Assembly (NCBI GenBank): GCA_035638075.1
Contig: DASRAU010000024.1
Coordinates: forward strand, 62,001-126,000
DNA: 64,000 nucleotides
Direction of reading: 5' to 3'
Source: DASRAU01 sp035638075
GTDB taxonomy: Bacteria; Acidobacteriota; Polarisedimenticolia; Gp22-AA2
Under the pieces are notes generated by a model. The model was given only the letters and a program-made list of their open reading frames with translations. It did not search any database and was not told where the DNA came from. Positions within the stretch are counted from its first letter, which is position 1; every line of letters starts with the position of its first letter. The position numbers were made by a program, and so were the translations under genes. Shown here in pieces: positions 27,401 to 35,525 of this stretch.

Positions 27401-28423
27401 TTACGAAACCGAGACCTGGACCCCCTGCTCCACGTAAGAGCAGTCGAGGACGGCGCCTCCGGCCCGGCGGGCGCTCTCCGCCACGGCCTCGCGCCGGTTC
27501 TCGGGGGTCCAGAGGACGAGGCACCCTCCCCCGCCCGCGCCGCAGACCTTGCCCCCCCGGGCCCCGGCTTCGAGCCCGGCCGCGATGATCGCGTCGATTT
27601 TCGCGTCGGTCACGGCCGGCGAGAGCCTCAGGCGAGCCTGCCATTCGCGCCCGAGCGCCGGCCCGATGGCGTCGTAATCGGAGGCCTCGAGGGCGGAGCG
27701 CACGTCGTGGGCCGCATCGCTCGTCGCCTGCAGGGCGGCGCGCACCGAGGCGTCGCCGTCGAGGTGGCGCTTGCAGATGTCCCAGTTCGACAGCCCGCTG
27801 TTGCGCGACTGCCCGGTGTCCACGAGCACGGTGCGGCGCTTCAGCGCCTGGAGATCCGCGCGCAGCCGATCGACGCACGTTCCTTCCACGGTGTAGCGCA
27901 GCCCCAGGACCCCGCCGCGCAGGGCCGGGTGGTAGTCCTGCTCTCCCGTCGGGATGGCGAGCACCTGCGTCTCGATGCCGCGCACGAGCGCGAGCAGGCG
28001 ATCCGGATCGAGACCGCGCCCGGTGAACCTGTCGAGGGCGGCCGCGAGCGCGATGCCGAGCGTGGATGACCCGCCGAGACCGGAGCCGGCCGGAGCGGCG
28101 CAGTCGGTGACGATGCGCACCCCGTCTCCTTCCCCCAGGAAATGCCGCGCCAGTCGGACCAGGAACCCGAGGCCCGGAGGGGCCGTGGCGAGCGCGCCGT
28201 CGAGATCGAGACCGCGCGGCAGGCGGGCGGAGAGGTTGCGATCGCGCGACACGATCTGCAGCCCCGGCTCGGACGTGCGCTCGACCACGGCCTGCGCGTG
28301 GAGATCGATCGCCGCGTTGACGGTCAGGGGGTCGCGCGTCAGGAGCGACAGGGGCCAGAGATCGACGGTCCCGCCGGCGAGATCGATGCGCGAGGGCGCG
28401 CGGGCTTCGACACGTGACGTCAT
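27401..28423 (-). CDS. GHMP-family sugar kinase
   Basis: 340-aa GHMP kinase. The N-terminus EARAPSRIDLAGGTVD, the ATP-binding motif PAGSGLGGSSTLGIAL (near residue 112) and the C-terminal GGKVCGAGGGGCLVLW loop are all present. Best guesses are heptose-7-phosphate kinase (HddA-like) or a related sugar kinase, because the divergent neighbour is an O-antigen-ligase-like protein. The sugar specificity is not determined by these motifs. The short gap downstream (27367-27390) has a C5/G5 hairpin that could act as a weak terminator. Confidence 0.8.
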   Translation of the reverse strand: MTSRVEARAPSRIDLAGGTVDLWPLSLLTRDPLTVNAAIDLHAQAVVERTSEPGLQIVSRDRNLSARLPRGLDLDGALATAPPGLGFLVRLARHFLGEGDGVRIVTDCAAPAGSGLGGSSTLGIALAAALDRFTGRGLDPDRLLALVRGIETQVLAIPTGEQDYHPALRGGVLGLRYTVEGTCVDRLRADLQALKRRTVLVDTGQSRNSGLSNWDICKRHLDGDASVRAALQATSDAAHDVRSALEASDYDAIGPALGREWQARLRLSPAVTDAKIDAIIAAGLEAGARGGKVCGAGGGGCLVLWTPENRREAVAESARRAGGAVLDCSYVEQGVQVSVS

Positions 28424-28486
28424 GGCGGGCGGATCCTACACCGGGCGGCGGGGCTCGAAAGCGGTTTGTGGTATCGTCCCGGCCCC

Positions 28487-30799
28487 GTGACCGCCCGCAC
28501 GGCCTCCCGCATGTCCTCCGCCACCCGCGCCGACTCGGGAGAATCGTCCGCCTGGTCCGGCGTGACGCGCCTGATCCTGGCGCTCCTGTTCCTTCTCCTG
28601 CCGGTCGCCCACTCCGCCACGCTCTCCGATCCGTTCGAGCTGCCCAAGGAGATGCTCCTGGCGGGGGCCGCGGTGCTGCTGCTCGTCTGCCTCGCCGCCG
28701 CGTCGGCGCGACGCAATCCGCCCGCCACGACCTTCCGCGCCCGGCTGCCGATCGCCGTGCCCCTGGCGATCGCGCTCGTCGCGGCGGGACTCGCGACCGC
28801 GCGCTCCGCCACTCAGGGAATCGCCCTCTCCGGCTTCCTGATGCTCGTCTCGCTCGTGGTCGTCGCGGCCGCCGTCCCGCTCGCGGTGCGCCGGGACCGC
28901 GACGTGCTCGTTCTGCTCGGCGCCGCGATCGCCGGGATCGCGCTCGCGGCGGTGGCCAGCCTGGCGCAGATCCTCCGGCCCGGCTTCAACCTGATGCTGG
29001 GGCCCTTCTCCATCGTCCCGCCGGCCCCGGCAGGAGGGACCTTCGGCGATCCGGGCCTCCTGGCGCAGGCCCTCCTCCTCGCCCTGCCGCTCGCCGTCGG
29101 CGCGGCGGCTCTCTGCGGCGGCGCGCTGCGGCTCGCCCTCGGCGGGTGGATCGGAATCCTTTCCGCGGCGCTCCTTTACGGCGGCAAGCCGGAGGGCTGG
29201 CTGGTCGGCGCCGGTTTCGTGGTCCTGCTCTTCGTCGTCCGCGTGGCGCGTTCGGCCCTGGCCGGGAATCCATGGACCGATCTCGTGCCCGATCCGGGCG
29301 GCCCGACGGTGCGGACGATCCTCGCGGCGGGGGTGGGGCTGGCGCTCGTGCTGGCAGCGGCCCGGCTTCCCGGGATGGGCACCGGGGGCGCGGCGCCGGC
29401 GCCCCTCGAGCACGTCGGACTGCTCGCCCCCACCACCGGCGACGTGACCGCCGATCGCGCCGCGGGGATCCGCGGCAGCCTGGCTCTTCTCGGCCGCCAC
29501 CCGCTCGGCGTCGGACCCGGCGCCTGGCGGCACGCGTTTCTCGAGGTCGCGTGGACGGCCGTCGCCTCGTCTCCGTTCTCGTTGTCGCACCAGGCGGTGC
29601 ACGCGGGCCAGTCGTTTTTCGAGGCGGGAGCGGAGCTGGGAATCGTCGGCTCCCTCGCGCTGCTCGCGCTCCTTGCCGTGGTCCTGGGGCGCGCCTTCCG
29701 CGCCGCGCTGCGCGACGGCGGCGCCTGGGGATCGATCGGACTGACGTCCTGCATCGCCCTCCTGACCGGGGCGCTCGTCGCCTGCTACGGCTCGCCGTTC
29801 CAGGAGGCCTCCCCCGCCGTCCTCTTCGCCTTCGCGTGCGGTCTCGGGCTCGCCGCCTGGCAGCGCGTCGTCGCGGCCTCGGAGGCCGAGGAGCCGTCCG
29901 CAGGCTTCGCCTCGGGCCGGCGCCGCGCGCTGCGGCTCGCGGCGGGGCTCGTCGCCGTCGTGGCGCTCGCCGCCGCGGGACTCCTGATCCTCCCGGCCCG
30001 CGTCGCCGCCGCGCGCCTGACGCTGCAGGCGCAGGGACTGCTCGCCGCGGGGGACGCCCGCGGGGCGCTGCAGCTGCTCACGTCCCCGGTCGCGCGCCGC
30101 GCCGCCGATCACCTGCCGCACGCGCTGCGCGGGCAGGCGGCGCTGCGGGTCGGCGCCTGGCAGGACGCCTCCGACGCCTTCGCCGACACGCTGAAGCGCT
30201 CCCCGTTCTTCGTGTCGGCGCATCTCGGCCGGGCCGCGGCCGAGGAGATGCTCGGGCACTACGACCTGTCCGCCGCCGAGCTCGACGAGGCGAGCCGGCT
30301 GTGGCCCGGCAGCTACGACATCCTGATGGCGCGCGGGCGTCTCGACGCTCGGCGCGGCCGCGTCGAGCAGGCGATGGCCGACTACCAGGAGGCGGCGAAG
30401 GCGGGGCCCAAGATGGGCGATCCGTGGTTCGCCCTGGGCGAGATCCTGCTGCGCCGCGGCGACAACGATCGGGCGATCGAGGCCTTCCATCTCTGCCTGG
30501 AGAAGAACCCGCGCTTCCCTCACATCAACCTCAACCTCGCCATCGCGTACGAGAAGCGCGGCATGAACGACATGGCGATCACCCACCTGCAGCGCGAGGC
30601 GGCGCTCGACGATCGCGCCATCGAGCCGCGCCTGCGCATGGCGAACCTGTTCCACGCCGAGGGACGGGACTGCGACGCCAGGGATGCGCTCGGGGTGGCG
30701 CGCGACCTCGAGACCGACCCTTCGCGGCGCGCCACGCTGCTCGAGCTCATCGACCAGATGGACGCGAGCTGCCGGCTGGAACAGAAGCGGCGGCGCTGA
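28487..30799 (+). CDS. O-antigen-ligase-like polytopic membrane protein with C-terminal TPRs
   Basis: About 770 aa. Residues 20-500 contain roughly ten to twelve hydrophobic helices and a periplasmic loop with GRHPLGVGPGAWRHAF, the region where Wzy_C/WaaL-type ligases keep their active-site Arg and His. Residues 505-760 are tetratricopeptide repeats (WPGSYDILMARGRLDARRG, DPWFALGEILLRRGDNDRA). The start is uncertain: GTG 28487 is chosen, ATG 28511 is possible, and neither has a clear ribosome site. It probably polymerises or ligates surface glycans, or glycosylates proteins. It diverges from the GHMP kinase. Confidence 0.75.
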   Translation: MTARTASRMSSATRADSGESSAWSGVTRLILALLFLLLPVAHSATLSDPFELPKEMLLAGAAVLLLVCLAAASARRNPPATTFRARLPIAVPLAIALVAAGLATARSATQGIALSGFLMLVSLVVVAAAVPLAVRRDRDVLVLLGAAIAGIALAAVASLAQILRPGFNLMLGPFSIVPPAPAGGTFGDPGLLAQALLLALPLAVGAAALCGGALRLALGGWIGILSAALLYGGKPEGWLVGAGFVVLLFVVRVARSALAGNPWTDLVPDPGGPTVRTILAAGVGLALVLAAARLPGMGTGGAAPAPLEHVGLLAPTTGDVTADRAAGIRGSLALLGRHPLGVGPGAWRHAFLEVAWTAVASSPFSLSHQAVHAGQSFFEAGAELGIVGSLALLALLAVVLGRAFRAALRDGGAWGSIGLTSCIALLTGALVACYGSPFQEASPAVLFAFACGLGLAAWQRVVAASEAEEPSAGFASGRRRALRLAAGLVAVVALAAAGLLILPARVAAARLTLQAQGLLAAGDARGALQLLTSPVARRAADHLPHALRGQAALRVGAWQDASDAFADTLKRSPFFVSAHLGRAAAEEMLGHYDLSAAELDEASRLWPGSYDILMARGRLDARRGRVEQAMADYQEAAKAGPKMGDPWFALGEILLRRGDNDRAIEAFHLCLEKNPRFPHINLNLAIAYEKRGMNDMAITHLQREAALDDRAIEPRLRMANLFHAEGRDCDARDALGVARDLETDPSRRATLLELIDQMDASCRLEQKRRR

Positions 30800-30826
30800 A
30801 GAACACGCTCCGGGCGGAACGCGCGC

Positions 30827-31807
30827 CTATTCGATCCAGACTTCGATGCGGCTGTCGGGGGCGTCCATGTCGAGCAGCCGCCCCTGGCCGTTCTTGCGGA
30901 TCGCCTTGAAGATGTCGTCCAGGTCCACGCCCCTGGCGGCGGCGCTGTCCTTGAGGGCGCTGCGCTCCTCCTTCCCGAGCGAGTCCACGAGGATCTGCGC
31001 GAAGGCCACCGGCAGGTTGATGCGCAGGTCGTAGGTCTTCGACGCCTTGTTGTAGATCGTCATCTTGACGAGGGACGGCAGCGGCGGCAGTGCCGCGCCC
31101 GGGGCGGCGGCGGCCCGCGGCGGCGCCGGGGGCGCCGGCGGCGGGGGCGGCACCTGGCGCGGATCGATCTTGAGGAGTGCGATCAGGATCTCGTTGCGGA
31201 TCTCGGTGTCGTTCTCGAGGTCGTAGGCGCGCTTCAGGATCGGCACCGCCGCGCGCCGCACGGCGGGATCGCCGGCGTCGGCGGCGCGGATCGCCGCGAG
31301 CGTCGAGACGTACAGCGACGGGTCGGCGATGCCCTCCCCGAGCGTCGCGGAGCACGCGGGCGAGGCGCGCCGGTTCCCTTCGCAGGTGAGAGAGAAGAGG
31401 CCGGACCAGGCCTGGTCGACGAGCAGGCGATCGCGTTCGCGCGGGTGCTGCCGGATGAAGGTCCGGAACGCGTCGGCCGCCACGGCCTCGCGGCCCGGCA
31501 GGTGGGCCAGCGCCCGGGCGCGGTGGAACTCCGCCTGCGGCGCGAGCGGGCTCGCGGGGTAGCGGCGCAGAAGTGCGTCGCTGCTGCGCAGGACCGTGTT
31601 CCAGTCGCCGTCGTACTGCGCGATCTTCGCCTCCCGCAGGAGCGATTCGTCCGAAACCTTGGTCACCTTGGGAGCGGGGCCCGGGGTGGAAACGGCCGGC
31701 GGCGTGGCGGCCCGCGCCGGGGCGGCGGACGTTGCGGGCAGAAGGGGCGCGGCGAGGACCAGCAGTCCCAGGCTCACGACCCGGCTCCGGGCGCGCGGAT
31801 CAGGCAT
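30827..31807 (-). CDS. Exported TPR-like protein, third gene of the ECF sigma operon
   Basis: 326-aa protein with a signal peptide (residues 1-33), helical repeats reminiscent of BamD/YbgF TPRs (DESLLREAKIAQYDGDWNTVLRSS, FHRARALAHLPG) and HEAT-like helices. A Pro-rich spacer follows (PPPPPAPPAPP, near residue 220), then a C-terminal domain ending DSRIEVWIE. Its start overlaps the anti-sigma gene by 8 bases, so it is expressed with that pair. I do not recognise the full architecture. It may be the sensor or effector of the envelope-stress circuit; that is inference. Confidence 0.7.
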   Translation of the reverse strand: MPDPRARSRVVSLGLLVLAAPLLPATSAAPARAATPPAVSTPGPAPKVTKVSDESLLREAKIAQYDGDWNTVLRSSDALLRRYPASPLAPQAEFHRARALAHLPGREAVAADAFRTFIRQHPRERDRLLVDQAWSGLFSLTCEGNRRASPACSATLGEGIADPSLYVSTLAAIRAADAGDPAVRRAAVPILKRAYDLENDTEIRNEILIALLKIDPRQVPPPPPAPPAPPRAAAAPGAALPPLPSLVKMTIYNKASKTYDLRINLPVAFAQILVDSLGKEERSALKDSAAARGVDLDDIFKAIRKNGQGRLLDMDAPDSRIEVWIE

Positions 31808-32648
31808 GCGCGGCTCCCTCCTCAGCCTCGCGGGCCATCAGATCGATGCGCAGCAGGACCTGCCGCCTTTCGATCGCGTCCTTGAGCGCGCGCAGCTGCG
31901 GCGCGTCGGCACAGTCGTCCATCTCCGCCACGTCGAGCAGCAGGTCCGACAGGGCCCCGAGCACCGCGGACAGGCGCTGATCCTGGGGACCCTCGAGAGC
32001 GCGCCGCTGCACCGCCAGCCGCCGCAGCAGCTCGCGCGACCGCTCCCGCTCGACCGCCACGTCGAAGTGCCCGTCCTCGCGAGGGCAGCGCACGGGCGCC
32101 TCGAGCAGATCGAGCAGCAGCGCCCGGCCGTCCCGCAGCGAGCGCGCCGCCGCGCGGCGCGCCACGCCCGCCTCGAGGTACGCGGTCGTCTCCGCCGGGA
32201 CCGCGGTGTCCTCGCCGGCACCGGCCTCCGAAAACTGAGGCGGGCCGGCGAGGGCCGGCACGTCGGAGCGAGGCGTCGGCAGCGTGCGCAGCCCCACGAC
32301 CAGGAAGATCGCCGCCGCCGCGGCCAGCCCCGACCACGCCGCGAGCCGGCGCCGCTCGGGGAACTCGACGCGGATTCCGCCGCTTGCATTTCCTTCGCCC
32401 CCCGCGGCGCGGGCCCGCGCCACGGTGCGGGCGGCGAAATCGTCCCAGTCCACCTCCGACTCGCGCGGGAACGCGGCGCCGGAGTCCACGGCGGCGAGCG
32501 CGGCGCGCGTCTCCTCCCAGGCGGAGGAGCAGCCGGCGCAGGCGCTCAGGTGCGCCTCCAGCTGGACACGCTGCGCGGTCTCGAGCCCCGAGTAGAAGTG
32601 CAGCGGCAGGAGCGGCAGGAACGCGGCGCAGCCGGTCGCTTCGCTCAC
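31800..32648 (-). CDS. Anti-sigma factor with zinc-finger domain
   Basis: 282-aa membrane protein. The N-terminal zf-HC2-like motif is LHFYSGLE...EAHLSACAGCS (residues 17-40), the zinc-binding anti-sigma signature. One transmembrane helix follows near residues 103-121 (AAAAAIFLVVGL). The C-terminal periplasmic region is helical and charged (REDGHFDVAVERERSRELLRR). It lies 31 bases downstream of the ECF sigma gene, the classic arrangement. It would hold the sigma factor at the membrane until a signal releases it. Confidence 0.88.
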   Translation of the reverse strand: MSEATGCAAFLPLLPLHFYSGLETAQRVQLEAHLSACAGCSSAWEETRAALAAVDSGAAFPRESEVDWDDFAARTVARARAAGGEGNASGGIRVEFPERRRLAAWSGLAAAAAIFLVVGLRTLPTPRSDVPALAGPPQFSEAGAGEDTAVPAETTAYLEAGVARRAAARSLRDGRALLLDLLEAPVRCPREDGHFDVAVERERSRELLRRLAVQRRALEGPQDQRLSAVLGALSDLLLDVAEMDDCADAPQLRALKDAIERRQVLLRIDLMAREAEEGAAHA

Positions 32649-32679
32649 GCGATCCTCCCGGAGGACGCGGCGGCAACGC

Positions 32680-33285
32680 TCAGCACGGGCTCTCCTCCGG
32701 CAGCGTGGCGCGCTGCATCCGATCGCGCACCGCCGCCGCGGCGCGGTGCAGGGACGACTTCACCGTGCCGAGGGCGCAGCCGCGGGCGCGGGCGATTTCC
32801 TGGAGGGACATCTCCTCGAAGTGGCGCAGCACGAAGATCTCCCTCTGGCTCTCCGGGAGGGTGGCCACCGCCTCCTCGACGCGGCGGCGAAACTCCGAGC
32901 GCTCGTGCCGGCGCAGCGGCGACTCGGCCGGATCGGCCGGCACGAGCTCGCGCCCCGGATGGTGCTCCTGCGCCTCCTCGAGTGAATCGGCGGGCCGGAC
33001 CCGGCGGCGGCGCAGGACGTCGAGGCAGTGGTTCACGAGGATGCGCGACGCCCAGGTGAACGGATGGGACTCCGGCCGGTAATGCGCGCGCGCCAGGTAG
33101 ATCTTCACCATCGTCTCCTGGACCGCGTCGAGGGAGTCTTCGTGCTGGCGCAGGTAACCCCATGCCAGCCGGTAGAGCCGTCTCTGGTAGCGCTGGACGA
33201 ACGTCTCAAAGGCCCCCTCCCGACCCTCCCGGACCGCCTCCATCAGGGCGAAATCGTCCGGCTGCACTTCCGTCCTCCCCGCCAT
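32680..33285 (-). CDS. ECF-family RNA polymerase sigma factor (RpoE-like)
   Basis: 201-aa sigma factor. Region 2 spans about residues 20-90 (FETFVQRYQRRLYRLAWGYL, DAVQETMVKIYL, FTWASRILVNHCLDVLRRRR). Region 4 is near 135-185 with a helix-turn-helix (LPESQREIFVLRHFEEMS, EIARARGCALGTVKSSLHRA). It is followed by its zinc-finger anti-sigma partner and a third exported protein. It would redirect transcription in response to an envelope signal. I could not identify its own target promoter in the window. Confidence 0.93.
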   Translation of the reverse strand: MAGRTEVQPDDFALMEAVREGREGAFETFVQRYQRRLYRLAWGYLRQHEDSLDAVQETMVKIYLARAHYRPESHPFTWASRILVNHCLDVLRRRRVRPADSLEEAQEHHPGRELVPADPAESPLRRHERSEFRRRVEEAVATLPESQREIFVLRHFEEMSLQEIARARGCALGTVKSSLHRAAAAVRDRMQRATLPEESPC

Positions 33286-33331
33286 GGCTTCAACGCAGAA
33301 GTGCGGCCCGGGGTTTACCCCCGGCGCCGCT

Positions 33332-33556
33332 TCAGCTCCCCGGCCTCCGGTCGTGACACGAAAAGCATTGATCGTTCAGCGGATGGTTCGGCCCGCGCGC
33401 CGAGCGCCGCCCCGGCCCATGGCACTCGAGGCACTTCAAAGGCTCGATCACGTCCCGGTGATCGGCGTCGGCCGGGATGAGCGGGCGGCGGTGGGTCAGG
33501 GTGTAGCCGACCAGGAGCGCCATGAGGGACCCCGCCGCCGCGACGAACACCGCCAC
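33332..33556 (-). CDS. Small membrane-anchored protein with two CxxCH heme-binding motifs
   Basis: 74-aa protein with one N-terminal helix (about residues 2-22) and two c-type heme motifs, CLECH and CFSCH, about 22 residues apart. This resembles a miniature di-heme cytochrome c or NapC/NrfH-like fragment. The chosen GTG has GGGGGAGG ten bases upstream. It follows the bactofilin gene by 32 bases. A role in electron transfer is inferred from the motifs alone; no cytochrome maturation genes are in view. Confidence 0.65.
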   Translation of the reverse strand: MAVFVAAAGSLMALLVGYTLTHRRPLIPADADHRDVIEPLKCLECHGPGRRSARGPNHPLNDQCFSCHDRRPGS

Positions 33557-33588
33557 ACGCCGGGAGCCTCCCCCGCCTGCCGTCCCGT

Positions 33589-33996
33589 TCAGCGCCGCTC
33601 CACCCGCCGCGCCTGCTGCGGGGTGGTGGAGAGCCGCTCGGTCGCCAGCACCTTCCCCTGGAGATAGGCCTCCTCGGCGATGGCCACCACGGCAGCTCGG
33701 ATGTCGCCGCGCATCCGCCCGGTCGGCCGCAGCTCGAACTTGCGGGCGACCGTGGCGCGCCCCTCGAGCGCCCCCTCGAGGATCAGGTTCTCGGCGGTGA
33801 TCTCACCGAGCACCGCGCCGCGCGGCTCGATCACGACCGACCCGGAGGTCGCGACGTTGCCTTCGATGCGGCCGCGTACGCGGATGCTCTCCTCGGAGAC
33901 GATGTCGCCGACGAAGGTAAGCCCCTCCTCGAGGACCGTCAGCCCGGGGATCGGGTCGGACGCGAGGAGATCCGGCAGATCGCGAATGGCGCTCAT
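33589..33996 (-). CDS. Bactofilin family cytoskeletal protein
   Basis: 135-aa protein dominated by a right-handed beta-helix of short repeats (ISEE-like units: FVGDIVSEESIRVRGRIEGNV, SGSVVIEPRGAVLGEI, LILEGALEG, ELRPTGRMRGDI). This is the polymer-forming DUF583 core of bactofilins, with short disordered ends. Bactofilins build membrane-bound filaments for cell shape or pole organisation. A TAGAAT -10-like box on this strand lies at 34045-34050, about 50 bases upstream. Confidence 0.85.
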   Translation of the reverse strand: MSAIRDLPDLLASDPIPGLTVLEEGLTFVGDIVSEESIRVRGRIEGNVATSGSVVIEPRGAVLGEITAENLILEGALEGRATVARKFELRPTGRMRGDIRAAVVAIAEEAYLQGKVLATERLSTTPQQARRVERR

Positions 33997-34086
33997 CGGA
34001 GATCGCCGGCGGGAGCCCTGCGGCCCGAATCGGCCGGCGGGCGGATTCTAGCACCGGCGCTGGAGGTCAGGCCGGGAAGGCGGGAT

Positions 34087-34569
34087 TCAGCTCTGGGTGC
34101 CCTGCGGCCACTGGTAGAACTGGCCGTTGACGAACAGGATGTCGCAGTCGAACATCTGCGTCGGCCCCCCGGTTCGCGGGCCGTCGGCGCCATCCTTGCC
34201 GGTGCTGATGACGGTGTAATCGTTCCCGCTCTCGCTGAAGACCTCCCAGCCGTTCATCCAGCCGTCGGTGTCGGGAGGCGCTTTCATGAAGTGCGGGTTG
34301 AGGAAGGACTTCATCGCCGGCCAGGTGGTCACGCCGGTCGGGTAGCGGGCGTTGTCGGTCCCGTAAGCCTCGACCGCCGCGCCGATGGTGCGCAGGTCGG
34401 CCATGGTCCGCTTCTGCTTCCCCTTGTCCACGGCGTTGAGCAGATTGACGACCGCGATCGAGGAGATGAGACCGACGATGGCGACGACGATGAGCAGCTC
34501 GATGAGGGTGAAGCCCGCCTCGGCTCCGGGCGACTCTCCGCGTGTCCGTCGGTTCGACATGCGCCACAT
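34087..34569 (-). CDS. Type IV prepilin/GspG-like pseudopilin
   Basis: 160-aa prepilin. A short basic leader ends at Gly19, followed by Phe20 and the hydrophobic spine FTLIELLIVVAIVGL with Glu at +5, the prepilin peptidase signature. The rest has the GspG-like layout: LNAVDKGKQKRTMADLRTIG, YPTGVTTWPAMKSFL and a C-terminal beta region. It would be a pilus or type II secretion pseudopilin. No assembly genes are nearby, so it is an orphan. The start at 34569 has GGAG nine bases upstream; a Met three codons in is the alternative. Confidence 0.88.
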   Translation of the reverse strand: MWRMSNRRTRGESPGAEAGFTLIELLIVVAIVGLISSIAVVNLLNAVDKGKQKRTMADLRTIGAAVEAYGTDNARYPTGVTTWPAMKSFLNPHFMKAPPDTDGWMNGWEVFSESGNDYTVISTGKDGADGPRTGGPTQMFDCDILFVNGQFYQWPQGTQS

Positions 34570-34621
34570 GATTTAAGGCTCCGGCGGGACTTTCGCAACC
34601 CGGGTGCCACCTCCGGAGGGC

Positions 34622-34664
34622 CAAAAAACAACGGCGGCGCCGCGTTTTGCGCGCGACGCCGCCG
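34622..34664 (-). terminator. Rho-independent terminator
   Basis: On the minus strand a 13-bp stem with one mismatch (plus 34632-34644 with 34652-34664) and a 7-base loop is followed by TTGTTTTTTGG. It ends the transcript of the exported protein gene at 34710-35222. The stem is almost entirely G/C, so it should be very stable. Confidence 0.85.
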
Positions 34665-34709
34665 CGATGACGAATCCGTACTGTCAAATTCTGCGATGGA
34701 CTGGATGGA

Positions 34710-35222
34710 CTACTTGCCCCACTCGAAGCCGAAGTTGACCCCGAAGGTGTCGATCTTCTCGCCCGCCCCTTCCTCTTCGAGGAGGGTCTTGCGCAGGGCG
34801 AGCGTGACCTTCGGCGCCCAGTTCGCGCCGGCCCAGCGGATGCCCGACTTGAAGTCGACGATGCCGCTGCCGTACTGGTCGGCGTTGCCGAGGATGTAGC
34901 CCACGTCGCCGCCGCTGAACCAGGCCCACTTCTTCCCATACATCATGTCGGCTTCGTAGGTCGGGCCGACCGCCGCGCTGGTCTCGTCGTCCACGCGCAG
35001 CAGCGCGCACATCCCGCCGATGCTCTGCCGGGACTGCGGGTTCCAGCGCCACAGGCCGCCGAGATCGACCCCGCCCTTCCAGCCATCGATGGTCTCGTAG
35101 CGGAAGACGCGGAAGTCCACCGTCGCGGCCGCTTTCGGTCGCTCGGGGACCGGCTTGTCCTGCGCGAAGGCAGGAAGCGCCGGCAGGATCAACAAGGCGC
35201 ACAGCGAAAGCGTTCGTCGCAT
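34710..35222 (-). CDS. Small exported beta-rich protein
   Basis: 170-aa protein with a clean signal peptide (about residues 1-20, ending AFA). The mature part alternates polar and aromatic residues (FRVFRYETIDGWKGGVDLGGLW, KVTLALRKTLLEE, FGVNFGFEWGK) and ends with a hydrophobic strand, as in small outer-membrane beta-barrels. I do not recognise a family. It has its own terminator and a TATACT box on this strand at 35273-35278. Function unknown. Confidence 0.7.
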   Translation of the reverse strand: MRRTLSLCALLILPALPAFAQDKPVPERPKAAATVDFRVFRYETIDGWKGGVDLGGLWRWNPQSRQSIGGMCALLRVDDETSAAVGPTYEADMMYGKKWAWFSGGDVGYILGNADQYGSGIVDFKSGIRWAGANWAPKVTLALRKTLLEEEGAGEKIDTFGVNFGFEWGK

Positions 35223-35405
35223 AGGTCCCTCCGTCAGCTGTCGTGGAGCAACGATTCAGGCGAATCGGCGGGAGTATACCGCCGTCCGGGGTGTCCGGGT
35301 GAAGAAAGACCGCCCTCCGCAACAAGGGGGCGTCCCCCCCCACCCCCCCCGGGGCGCTCCTTGCGCCCGCCCCCCCGCCCGGTTAGACTGCGTCCCTTCG
35401 AGCGC

Positions 35406-35477
<72 letters not shown>

Positions 35478-35525
35478 CCGCCCGGCGCCTCTCGAAAGAG
35501 CCGCGAAAGGCCGCTTCAGCCCCCG

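Noticed and set aside
35330..35395. Poly-C tract before the tRNA as a phase-variation site
   Set aside because: It is intergenic, with mixed C/A/G interruptions, and no start codon or promoter spacing depends on it.
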